Below are positions 25,032-33,566 of a stretch of DNA of 44,115 nt, piece by piece. Made by a program: the position numbers and the translations under genes. The DNA comes from Bacteroidales bacterium UBA3764 (GTDB lineage: Bacteria > Bacteroidota > Bacteroidia > Bacteroidales > UBA932), in contig DFFY01000005.1 in NCBI GenBank assembly GCA_002371115.1, forward strand, positions 12,110-56,224, in the 5' to 3' direction. A model generated the notes under the pieces. That model was not told where the DNA came from. It ran no database searches and saw only the letters and a program-made list of their open reading frames with translations. The stretch's first letter is position 1. Every line of letters starts with the position of its first letter.

Positions 25032-26750
25032 ATGAGAAAACAACTGTATATCTTGTCTGTTTTGGCCCTGGCCCTCCTTTCCTGCACAAGGCAGGAGCAA
25101 GCGTCCTCAGGAGATTTTGTCCTGGAGGTCAGCATGCCTGAAACCCTTACCAAAACGGTATTGGGCCTCACGGCGGCGGGTGTTTACCCCGTTCTTTGGA
25201 GCGTCGGGGACTATATCACGGTCAATGGGGTGCCGTCCAAGCCGCTCACTGCCCTTGAGGCGGGTGACGCTACGGCCGTCTTCCATTTTTCAGAGCCCAT
25301 CAAAACGCCTTATCGTGTGCAGTATGGAACGGAAGTGCCTGCCTTTCAGCAATATACGGAAGGCAATATCTGCGCTTTCTCCGCGCCCATGCAGGCAACC
25401 AGCTATGAGGCCGCTTTCACCCTGAAGCACCAGGCCTGCGTATTGTCCCTGCCCCTCAGTGGCAGCGTAACCGTGGCGGGCATCAGCGTGAGTGCCCTTG
25501 ACGGAACGCCCCTGAGCGGCGGCGGCACGGTACAGCTTACCATGCCGGGAGGCGGCGTAAGCATTTCATCGGCAAAGACTTTCTGTCTGGCTTTGCGCCC
25601 CGCTTATCTGGAGAAAGGTCTGAGCATAGATATTTACACCACGGAAGGGACGCGCATGAATCTGATTTCATTCGTGGGCGAAAGCCTGACGGCTGGCAGC
25701 GTTTACGAATTTCCTGCGACCTCTTTCAAGGCCAATGCCCATCCGCTGACGGTAATTGCCGATTATGCCCAGCTCAAGGCCTTTGCCGGCAGAGTTGCCG
25801 CAGGCGAGAAGTACCTGCAAGCCCGCATGACAGCCAATATCCAGGCGGACAACACCTGGACACCGCTGGAGGGCTTCACCGGGGACTTCGACGGGGGAGG
25901 CTACACCCTTTCCGGACTTAAAAAAGCCTTTGCCAACGAACTCCAGGGCTGCATCCGCAACCTGACGGTGGAGGCGGATATCAAGATTTCATCCAAGGAC
26001 GACATCGTAGGCGAAGAGTCCGTTTACTGGGCTGGCATAATCACCAACAGAATGTACACCGGCGCGCTGATAAGCAACTGTGTAGCAAAAGGTTCCCTGT
26101 CCTACAACCAGTGGGGAAAGGAGCTCAGGGCCGGTGCGTTCTGCGGCTATGCGGCCCGTGGCAGCATTGAGCATTGCACCAATCAGGCATCCATTCACGT
26201 AACGGGTGACGGCAACGCTGCGGTACAGGCCGGAGGCATCGTGGGAAGAGTTTACGCCAGCGGCGACCAGGTAAATATCATCGGCTGCACAAACGAAGGC
26301 TCGCTGTCGCTTTCCGGCACGCTCAAGACAACGGAAGCGGGCGGCATTGTGGGCCAGTTCCAGCCGGCTGCTGCCAGCGCCCTTTCCGGCTGCTCCTTTA
26401 CGGGAGAAATCAGCTTTGAGAGCGGTTCCACCCTTTCAGGTGCCATGAACCTTGGCGGCATTGCCGGCTCCGTGAAAACCGCTTCCATCGCCGACTGCTC
26501 ATCGGCGGGGACCATGACTGTAAACTCGTCCTCCTCCGGCGCCATCCGTGCAGGCGGCATCCTGGGCCATGCACAGAGCTATGGCGACGGCAGCGACATC
26601 GGCCTTGCAGGATGCACTTTCAGCGGCGCCATTACCATCCACGTTCCCTCGCACGGAACCCTTAACACGAACGCGATTACCGGCCTGTACTCTACCGCCA
26701 CGCATACGGAAACAGGCTGCGTAAACAGCGGAACAATTACTGTACTATGA
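25032..26750 (+). CDS. Lipoprotein with fimbrillin-like N-terminus and GLUG-type repeats
   Basis: A 572-residue lipoprotein (LALLSC, Cys18). The first 240 residues mirror the fimbrillin-like module of the previous gene (KTVLGLTAAGVYPVLWSVGD then YITVNGVPSKPL). From about residue 245 it has TVIADYAQLKAFA, then FTGDFDGGGYTLSGLKKAFA and repeated strands with AGGIVGRV, AGGIVGQF, LGGIAGSV, AGGILGHA at near-regular spacing, which is the GLUG-like beta-solenoid pattern. Such repeats occur in surface adhesins and peptidase-linked proteins. No enzyme motif is visible. It probably binds the glycan or the EEP partners at the surface. The next gene overlaps its stop codon (ATGA). Confidence 0.78.
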   Translation: MRKQLYILSVLALALLSCTRQEQASSGDFVLEVSMPETLTKTVLGLTAAGVYPVLWSVGDYITVNGVPSKPLTALEAGDATAVFHFSEPIKTPYRVQYGTEVPAFQQYTEGNICAFSAPMQATSYEAAFTLKHQACVLSLPLSGSVTVAGISVSALDGTPLSGGGTVQLTMPGGGVSISSAKTFCLALRPAYLEKGLSIDIYTTEGTRMNLISFVGESLTAGSVYEFPATSFKANAHPLTVIADYAQLKAFAGRVAAGEKYLQARMTANIQADNTWTPLEGFTGDFDGGGYTLSGLKKAFANELQGCIRNLTVEADIKISSKDDIVGEESVYWAGIITNRMYTGALISNCVAKGSLSYNQWGKELRAGAFCGYAARGSIEHCTNQASIHVTGDGNAAVQAGGIVGRVYASGDQVNIIGCTNEGSLSLSGTLKTTEAGGIVGQFQPAAASALSGCSFTGEISFESGSTLSGAMNLGGIAGSVKTASIADCSSAGTMTVNSSSSGAIRAGGILGHAQSYGDGSDIGLAGCTFSGAITIHVPSHGTLNTNAITGLYSTATHTETGCVNSGTITVL

Positions 26751-29629
26751 GAAACTTTTTACTGCTGTGTCTCCTCGTGCCGTTTCTGGCCCAGGCCCAA
26801 AGCTTCAAGGTGGGGACCTACAACATTTGCACCTCCGGTTCCCGGAAATCCTTTGTGGAGAAGGGAAAGGCCGGCGTAATTGCCGACCCTCAGCGTTATT
26901 GGTGCAACAGCGCAACGGCGGTGGCCGACATGATTGCGGACCTGGACTGTGATGTTATTGGCATCCAGGAGGTCTGTGACAGCATCTGGGGCAACAAAGG
27001 AGACCTGGACATCCGCCGCCTGGTGGAGGAGCGCCATCCGGGCTACGAGTGGATCCTGTATCCCAACACCGTAAAAGGCATTTCCTACGACGTGGCCATT
27101 GCCTATAAGCGGGAAGTGTTTGATACGCTGGCCACCGGCATTTTCTGGACCGGCGGACATCCGGACAGGCCCAAAACCCGCTCCGGCGAGCCCACGCACA
27201 CCTGCAAGCCGCTGGTGTGGGCTCGCTTTGTCCACAAGGCTTCCGGCAGGGAGTTCTATTTCCTGGACACCCATACGGTGGTGCCCGCCAAATACAAGAA
27301 CGACCAGTGGCCCCGGAACCGCGGCAATGTGCTCAACCTGGAAGAAACCCGTCGCCTGGGCGAGGCCCTGGTCCCGGAGGACGTGCCTTCCATCCTGGTG
27401 GGTGACCTGAACATCGCCCATAATGCAAAAGACTGGCACGTCATTGCCGACGGCCGATGGGAAGATGTGTACACCCGCTTCTCCAAGGAGGGGCGCCTGG
27501 AGATTGAAGACCGTGAGTGGGGGACGCAGAATACCAAAGATGAGACCGCTTCCACCAGATGGTATCCCGACCACATCATGCTGGACGGATTCAAGGCCCG
27601 CAGTTTCAGGATTGAAAGGGGACAGTTCCCCACGGCCGACGGGACCCTGCATTATCCATCGGACCATTATCCGGTTGTTGCCACAGTCGCTTTCGACCAG
27701 CCTGCCAGGGAGTGGGAACGGGCGGTTTCTCCGGACGGAAGCATTGCCCTGGAGCTGCTTCCAGGAGAGGAATCGGCCTATTACCGGGTTATTTGCGACG
27801 ATAAAGTGGTCGTCCGCTCATCGCCTCTTTCCATGACGCTTTCGGACGGCACGGTCATGGGCGCCGGAAAGCCTCGCAAGGTGGAAAAAGGAGATGGCAG
27901 CCTGATTTTTAACTATGACGGATATGATTTGGAAGCGCGGGCTTTCGACGACGGCGTCGCTTTCAGATGGACATCCTCCAAAAGAAGGCCGTATAATGTC
28001 GTAGGCGAGAAAACAGCGTTCAGATTCGATGCCGGAGCGCGGACCATTCTGTCCTATACCCACAAGAATGTGGATCCCTACCAGGACGACTTCCAGAACC
28101 TCTATACCAGGCTGAGCTTCCCCATCTGGGATACCGGAAAACCGCTTTTAGACGTAGCCCCCGGCCCGTATGACAAGCCTGTGGACATGAAGCCTCTCTC
28201 GGCAAAACCGCGTGCCGTCATCCCTGCCCTTGTGGAAAGTGAAGGCGTCAAGCTGCTCATCGCAGAGTCGGATTTGAGCGCATACCCCGGCATGCTTCTC
28301 AAGCCCTTGGGCAATGGCTTTATGGCCGATTTTGCTCCTTATCCCGCTGCCTTCAAGCAGGGGGGCAAGCGGAATCTTCAAATGATAGTCACGGCCCGCG
28401 AGAACTATATCGCCAAGTGGGACGGTAAAGCCAGGACTTTCCCCTGGAGGGTTATCTGCATTGCGCGCGACGACAAGTCCCTGGCTCAGAACGACCTCGT
28501 GACGCGTCTGGCTCCACCCGCCAAAGGCGATTTCTCCTGGGTGAAGCCCGGCAAGGTGGCCTGGGAATGGTGGAGCCAGTTCGCGCTGGGCGACGTGGAT
28601 TTCAAGGCAGGAGTGAATAACGAAACCTACAAGGCCTATATTGACTTCGCATCCCGCCATGGGATTGAATACGTGCTCATGGACGAGGGCTGGGCCGTAA
28701 GGTATGCCGATGACCTGTTTGAAGTCGTCCCCGAAATCGACCTGAAGGAAATCATCGATTACGGAAAGAAAAAGAATGTGGGAATTATCCTCTGGGCGGG
28801 TTATTCGGCCTTCGTGAAAGATATCGAGAAGGTATGCAAGCATTACGCGGCGATGGGCGTAAAGGGCTTCAAGATAGACTTTTTCGAGCGCAACGACCAG
28901 ACGGTCCAGGAAGTGATGCTCGAGACCGCCCGCATTGCCGCGAAACACAAGCTTCTGATTGACTTCCACGGCTGTCCTCCTCCTTCCGGGCTCCAGAAAC
29001 AGTACCCCAATGTCCTGAATTATGAGGGCATCTTCGGCCTGGAGCAGATGCGGAACCGTCCGTATCCGCAGTACGACATGGTAACTCACGATGTCACCCT
29101 GCCCTTTATCCGCTTCGTCGCCGGTCCCGGGGATTACACGCCCGGAGCCTTCCTCAACGGTACCCGCGAGACCTTTGTCCCTTACAAGCCGGCTCCCATG
29201 TCCCAGGGCACCCGTTGCCGCCAACTGGCCCAGTACGTGGTATTTGACGGGCCCATGCAGATGATTTCCGACGGTCCCTGCCGGTATGAGGCCGAGCCGG
29301 AATGCGCGGAATTCATCTATCGCGTTCCCACTGTCTGGGACGAAACCCGCGTTCTGGAAGGTAAAATCGGCGAATACATTGTAACCGCCCGCCGCAAGGG
29401 CGATGTCTGGTACATCGGCGCCATGACGGACTGGAATGCCCGGGAAATTACCATTAACCTGGCCGGTCTGGGCGTATCCGCAGCAGCGGTGGAGGCCTGG
29501 GAAGACGGTCCCGATGCCTCCGTCAATGCACAGTCCTGGCAGAAAAAGACCTACAGAGGCGCTTCGAGCCTGAAAATCCGCCTCGCCCCCGGCGGAGGTT
29601 GGGCCGGAATTGTTAAATTTGTCAAATGA
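26747..29629 (+). CDS. Fusion protein: EEP phosphodiesterase-fold domain + GH97 glycoside hydrolase
   Basis: A 960-residue exported protein (signal LLVPFLAQAQ). Residues about 20-312 are an EEP domain with VGTYNICTSGSR, RYWCNSATAVADMI, GIQEVCDSIW (Glu75), FLDTHTVV, VGDLNIAH (Asp220, Asn222) and YPSDHYP (His307), all intact. Residues about 318-960 are a full-length GH97: an N-terminal beta-sandwich (RAVSPDGSIALELL), a TIM barrel with GKVAWEWWSQFA, YVLMDEGWA, GVKGFKIDFFERND (Asp711) and NYEGIFGLEQ (Glu760), and a C-terminal sheet domain. An Asp in the KIDFF segment is the hallmark of the retaining, alpha-galactosidase-like GH97 branch rather than the inverting SusB alpha-glucosidase branch. The fusion implies that both activities act on one substrate. 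Substrate identity is inferred, not shown. Confidence 0.9.
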   Translation: MRNFLLLCLLVPFLAQAQSFKVGTYNICTSGSRKSFVEKGKAGVIADPQRYWCNSATAVADMIADLDCDVIGIQEVCDSIWGNKGDLDIRRLVEERHPGYEWILYPNTVKGISYDVAIAYKREVFDTLATGIFWTGGHPDRPKTRSGEPTHTCKPLVWARFVHKASGREFYFLDTHTVVPAKYKNDQWPRNRGNVLNLEETRRLGEALVPEDVPSILVGDLNIAHNAKDWHVIADGRWEDVYTRFSKEGRLEIEDREWGTQNTKDETASTRWYPDHIMLDGFKARSFRIERGQFPTADGTLHYPSDHYPVVATVAFDQPAREWERAVSPDGSIALELLPGEESAYYRVICDDKVVVRSSPLSMTLSDGTVMGAGKPRKVEKGDGSLIFNYDGYDLEARAFDDGVAFRWTSSKRRPYNVVGEKTAFRFDAGARTILSYTHKNVDPYQDDFQNLYTRLSFPIWDTGKPLLDVAPGPYDKPVDMKPLSAKPRAVIPALVESEGVKLLIAESDLSAYPGMLLKPLGNGFMADFAPYPAAFKQGGKRNLQMIVTARENYIAKWDGKARTFPWRVICIARDDKSLAQNDLVTRLAPPAKGDFSWVKPGKVAWEWWSQFALGDVDFKAGVNNETYKAYIDFASRHGIEYVLMDEGWAVRYADDLFEVVPEIDLKEIIDYGKKKNVGIILWAGYSAFVKDIEKVCKHYAAMGVKGFKIDFFERNDQTVQEVMLETARIAAKHKLLIDFHGCPPPSGLQKQYPNVLNYEGIFGLEQMRNRPYPQYDMVTHDVTLPFIRFVAGPGDYTPGAFLNGTRETFVPYKPAPMSQGTRCRQLAQYVVFDGPMQMISDGPCRYEAEPECAEFIYRVPTVWDETRVLEGKIGEYIVTARRKGDVWYIGAMTDWNAREITINLAGLGVSAAAVEAWEDGPDASVNAQSWQKKTYRGASSLKIRLAPGGGWAGIVKFVK

Positions 29630-30693
29630 GAAAGTTTTTAATCCTATCGCTTTTATGCCTCTTTGCGCTTGAAGTACATGCGCAACGAAGCTACACGGAC
29701 GCCCTGAGCCTTACAGTCGTTGGAAAATACACTGCAACCGCGCACCCTTGGGACCGTCTGGACGCCCGTGAGGGCATGAACGACAGCGAAAAAGGCCAGG
29801 CCAGGCACTCGGCCGGACTTGCAGTAGCCTTCTCAACCAATTCTTCACGTATCGGCGTTCGCGTGGTTTGGAGACATAAAGCTTCAAGCGGAGGCAATAT
29901 GGGGCCGATATCGGCAAGAGGATTCGACCTTTACATGCTAAAGGACGGGCAGTGGCTATGGGCAGGGAACGGCTATCCGAACAAGAATACGCCCGGCGAG
30001 CCTCACGAGGTGGAACTGATAAAGGATAGCGGCAATGGAGAGAAGCACTGCCTTTTGTACCTCCCGCTCTTCTCCCAGATCGAATCCCTCGATGTCGTGA
30101 CGGACGAGGGCAGCTGGATAGAGGCCGATGCCCAGCCGTTCAAGGGACGCATCGCCGTCTGGGGCTCTTCCTATACCCACGGCTCCGGTGCAGGCCGTTG
30201 CGCCATGACCTGGGAAGCCCAGCTCTCGCGTGCCACGGGCTATAATTTCATCAACCTGGGATTCAGCGGCAACTGCAAGCTTCAGCCTTATTTTGCCGAT
30301 GCCCTGCTTGCTGGAGAACCTGTAGATGCATTCATCTTCGATGCCTTCTCCAATCCCTCTCCGAAGGAAGTGCAGGAGCGCCTGGAACCTTTCATTCAGC
30401 GTTTCGTGAAAGAGCGCCCCGGCATTCCGCTCATTTTCCTCCAGACTTTAAGGCGGGAAAAACGCAATTTCAGCGACAGCTATGACGCCCGCGAAAAGGC
30501 CAAGCGCGAAAACGCTGAAAAGATGATGCAGGAGATGGCGGCCAAGTATCCGGACGTCTATTGGATTAACACCACCAATGCCACTTCGCCCACCCACGAG
30601 GCCACCTCCGACGGCTCCCATCCGGATTCCTACGGCTACACCCTGTGGATGGAATCGGTCAGGGAACCCATCCTGAAAATCTTGACAAAATGA
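29626..30693 (+). CDS. SGNH/GDSL-type esterase
   Basis: A 355-residue exported protein (signal ending EVHAQ) translationally coupled to the previous gene (ATGA). Residues about 25-170 are an N-terminal beta-sandwich typical of this Bacteroidota SGNH subgroup (HSAGLAVAFSTNSSRIGVRVVW). The hydrolase part has the nucleophile block VWGSSYTHG (Ser182 by alignment to G-D-S), the glycine block LGFSGN, an asparagine-type block around DAFSNPS, and the catalytic D-G-S-H (Asp329, His332). Relatives remove acetyl or similar ester groups from polysaccharides. In this locus it probably deacetylates the glycan before the GH enzymes act. It might instead act on another ester. Confidence 0.85.
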   Translation: MRKFLILSLLCLFALEVHAQRSYTDALSLTVVGKYTATAHPWDRLDAREGMNDSEKGQARHSAGLAVAFSTNSSRIGVRVVWRHKASSGGNMGPISARGFDLYMLKDGQWLWAGNGYPNKNTPGEPHEVELIKDSGNGEKHCLLYLPLFSQIESLDVVTDEGSWIEADAQPFKGRIAVWGSSYTHGSGAGRCAMTWEAQLSRATGYNFINLGFSGNCKLQPYFADALLAGEPVDAFIFDAFSNPSPKEVQERLEPFIQRFVKERPGIPLIFLQTLRREKRNFSDSYDAREKAKRENAEKMMQEMAAKYPDVYWINTTNATSPTHEATSDGSHPDSYGYTLWMESVREPILKILTK

Positions 30694-33566
30694 GAGCAAC
30701 AGCGCATATCCTCCTGCTTGGCGGCCTGTTGCTGTCGGCGTTTTCGTGCGGAAAGCAGTATGACGTGTGCATATACGGCGGCACCTCGGCCGGTGTGGTG
30801 GCAGCAAGAAGCGCTGCCCAGGAAGGATACAGCGTGGTTATAGTGGAGCCTTCCGGTCATATCGGCGGGCTCACCACAGGCGGTCTCGGCCTTACCGACA
30901 TTGGCAATAAACAGGTGGTTCAAGGGCTATCCCGGCAATTTTACCGGGAACTGGGGAAGCATTACGGCAAGCTGGAAAGCTGGGTGTTCGAGCCCCATGT
31001 GGCGCAGGAGGTGATGGATGCGTATCTGGCGCATCCCCGCATAAGCGTTCTGCGTCATACCGGCTTGGACAGGCTCCGCAAGCGCGGCTCGCACATCACC
31101 CTCATGTATACGAGCCGGCTCGACGGGGAAGGCCGGGTGCTTGGACGGGGGCCGAAGATTCGGGCAAAGGTGTTTGTCGATGCCAGCTATGAAGGAGACC
31201 TGCTGCCTGCTGCCGGCGTAAGTTATGCCGTGGGGCGGGAATCGCGGGCCCAATATGGGGAAAGCTGGAACGGCCGCCATATTGCCACCAACCATCAGTT
31301 CCCGGACGGCGTGGACCCGTATGTGGTGCCGGGCAACCCTGCAAGCGGACTTCTTCCCGGTATAACTGATGGAATGGCAGGGGAGGAAGGCCAAGGGGAC
31401 AGCTTGCTGCAGGCGTATAATCTGCGGCTCTGTCTTACGGATTCGCTGGAAAATAGGATTCCGTTTACAAGGCCTTCCGGCTATGATTCTACGCGATATG
31501 AGCTGCTTGCACGCCTCATTGCCGCGCAGCCGGAATCGGCCAAGTATTTCATTTGGAGCCCGATGCCCGGGCGCAAGACCGATGTCAACAACTACGGTGG
31601 CTTCTCGACCGATTTTATCGGCGGGAATGCCGGCTATCTGGAAGCCTCTTATGAGGGGCGCTACAAGATTTATCAGGCGCACACGGGCTACACGCTGGGC
31701 CTGCTCTGGTTTATGATGACGGACCCGCGCGTCCCTTCTGCCACCCGGGAGGAACTCGCGCGCTGGGGCCTTCCCAAGGACGAATATCCGGAAAACGGCA
31801 ACTGGACGCCGCAGCTTTATGTGCGGGAAGGACGCCGGATGGTGTCGGACTATGTGGTCACCCAGAGGGACTGTGAAGGACTCACGGCTGTGCCGGACGG
31901 CATTGCTTATGCCGCCTACAAGATGGATTCCCACAACTGCCGTCGCATTGTGGCGGACGGGATGGTGAAGAACGAGGGCAATGTGGAGGAGAAGATTCCG
32001 GGGCCGTGGCCCATTCCTTACAGAAGTATTGTCCCTGCCCGGAAAGCGTGCGACAATCTCCTGGTGCCGGTCTGTGTGTCGGCCAGTCATATTGCCTTTG
32101 GTTCCTTGAGGATGGAACCCGTGTTTATGTCCCTGGGGCAGGTGGCCGGTCTGGCGGCCGTGATGTCGCTGCGGCAGGGCATTCCGGTTCAGGATGTGTC
32201 GGCAGAGGATTTGATGTCCAGGCTGGCCCGGGACCCGCTGCAGGACGGCTCCGTGCCGGACCTGTTTATGGATGACGCCCTTATGGACGTTCCTTCCGGC
32301 TGGACGCGTGTGAAGTCCAAGCGCGGATACGGTCCCTCCTATTTAGAGTCATCGGCTCCGGGAGCATCCGTCCGTTTCAGCGCCAGGGTGCCCGCTCCGG
32401 GGCTGTATGAAGCGTATTCCTATGTGAATTTGGTTGACGATATCGAGCCGGTGACCCGTTACGACGTGGCCGGAACAAGCGTTACGGTGGATTCCAGGGC
32501 GATTGCGCTCGACGGTCAGATGAAAGGCGACTGGGCGCCGCTCGGCACTTTCGAATTCTCCGACAGCGTTTCCGTCACGGTTTCCGGCGGCAATTCTGGA
32601 AAGCCCCTGCGGGCCGACTGCATCCTTCTTGTAAAAAAGGCCACGTCGGATACGCTGCGCATCCTTGGCGTGGGGAATAGCTGGACCCGGGATGCCCTGC
32701 GCTATGTGAGCGCCATCGCCGCCAGTGCCAACCGTCCCGTCATTGTGGGGCACGGATACCTGGGCGGCAGCACGCTGGAGGACCAGTGGCGGGGCCTGCA
32801 TGACACCGCTTACTGCTACGTGCATAACGGGCAGCCGCAAAAGGTGCACGCTACCTATCAGTATTGGAAATATACGGCGTCCGAAAACCCGGTAAAAACG
32901 CCTGCGGCGGGCTATGAAAACGGCCTTGCGGGTACAGGGGTAAGCTTGAGGGAGATTGTGGCCGATGAGCCTTGGGACTGGCTTGTCTTCCAGCCGGAGG
33001 CCACCATGGGAGCGGATTTCAGACGTCATCTTGGGCAAGAAAACGCTCATGGATATAGCCTTGCCGCTCTGGTGGAGGATGTGAAAGGCATGATGCAACC
33101 GGCCGCAAGAGGCAAAGTCCGAATCGGCCTCATGGTTCCTTTTTCCTACCCGGAGGGGAACAAAGACTACCGGGAGAAGTTTGTCGCCCTCTATAACGGC
33201 GGCCGCTGGCCGGAGAGCCAGGCACAGTGGGACAGCCTGTACAGCGTCCAGTACAAACTTATCCAACAGGCGGCGCCGCTGCTTTGTGAAGGCCTTTCCA
33301 TGGACGCCTGTGTCAATGTGGGAAAGGCCGTGGAAACCTGCCGCCAGGACCCCGAATTTTCAGGCTACGGCTACAAACTCCAGCGGAGCCAGGACAATAC
33401 GCATCTGGCCGAGGGCCTTCCAAAGTATGCCGCATCCCTTTGTTTTGCCTACGAACTACTGGATATAAAGCCTGACGAAATCACTTATTATCCAACCGAT
33501 TATATTGATTCTGACACTTCCCGGAAAGTACGCCGGACAGTCTATAAAGCTATCTGCCATGATTAA
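30690..33566 (+). CDS. FAD-dependent oxidoreductase / golvesin-like / DUF4886 fusion lipoprotein
   Basis: A 958-residue lipoprotein (SAFSC, Cys20), coupled to the previous gene by ATGA. Residues about 24-520 are an FAD-dependent oxidoreductase of the type often labelled 'xanthan lyase' in databases: dinucleotide-binding YDVCIYGGTSAGVVAARS, VIVEPSGHIGGLTTGGLG, FVDASYEGDLLPAAGV. Residues about 535-660 are a golvesin-C-like beta-sandwich (LESSAPGASVRFSARVPAPG). Residues about 665-925 match DUF4886, an SGNH-related domain (LRILGVGNSWTRDALRYVS, WDWLVFQPEATMG, DNTHLAEGLPKYAAS). Oxidation of a sugar or a redox step is suggested by the first part and ester hydrolysis by the last. The three-part combination is unusual. 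The frame is open from 30645, but the signal peptide fixes the start. Confidence 0.83.
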   Translation: MRATAHILLLGGLLLSAFSCGKQYDVCIYGGTSAGVVAARSAAQEGYSVVIVEPSGHIGGLTTGGLGLTDIGNKQVVQGLSRQFYRELGKHYGKLESWVFEPHVAQEVMDAYLAHPRISVLRHTGLDRLRKRGSHITLMYTSRLDGEGRVLGRGPKIRAKVFVDASYEGDLLPAAGVSYAVGRESRAQYGESWNGRHIATNHQFPDGVDPYVVPGNPASGLLPGITDGMAGEEGQGDSLLQAYNLRLCLTDSLENRIPFTRPSGYDSTRYELLARLIAAQPESAKYFIWSPMPGRKTDVNNYGGFSTDFIGGNAGYLEASYEGRYKIYQAHTGYTLGLLWFMMTDPRVPSATREELARWGLPKDEYPENGNWTPQLYVREGRRMVSDYVVTQRDCEGLTAVPDGIAYAAYKMDSHNCRRIVADGMVKNEGNVEEKIPGPWPIPYRSIVPARKACDNLLVPVCVSASHIAFGSLRMEPVFMSLGQVAGLAAVMSLRQGIPVQDVSAEDLMSRLARDPLQDGSVPDLFMDDALMDVPSGWTRVKSKRGYGPSYLESSAPGASVRFSARVPAPGLYEAYSYVNLVDDIEPVTRYDVAGTSVTVDSRAIALDGQMKGDWAPLGTFEFSDSVSVTVSGGNSGKPLRADCILLVKKATSDTLRILGVGNSWTRDALRYVSAIAASANRPVIVGHGYLGGSTLEDQWRGLHDTAYCYVHNGQPQKVHATYQYWKYTASENPVKTPAAGYENGLAGTGVSLREIVADEPWDWLVFQPEATMGADFRRHLGQENAHGYSLAALVEDVKGMMQPAARGKVRIGLMVPFSYPEGNKDYREKFVALYNGGRWPESQAQWDSLYSVQYKLIQQAAPLLCEGLSMDACVNVGKAVETCRQDPEFSGYGYKLQRSQDNTHLAEGLPKYAASLCFAYELLDIKPDEITYYPTDYIDSDTSRKVRRTVYKAICHD

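Noticed and set aside
20432..29629. Calling the EEP proteins sphingomyelinases or DNases
   Set aside because: The superfamily motifs fit many substrates, and nothing in the sequence separates them. Only the EEP fold and its active-site state can be supported.
30690..33566. Naming the FAD-oxidoreductase fusion 'xanthan lyase'
   Set aside because: This label comes from the golvesin-like domain in database names. The visible N-terminal fold is a FAD-binding oxidoreductase, with no lyase motif seen.
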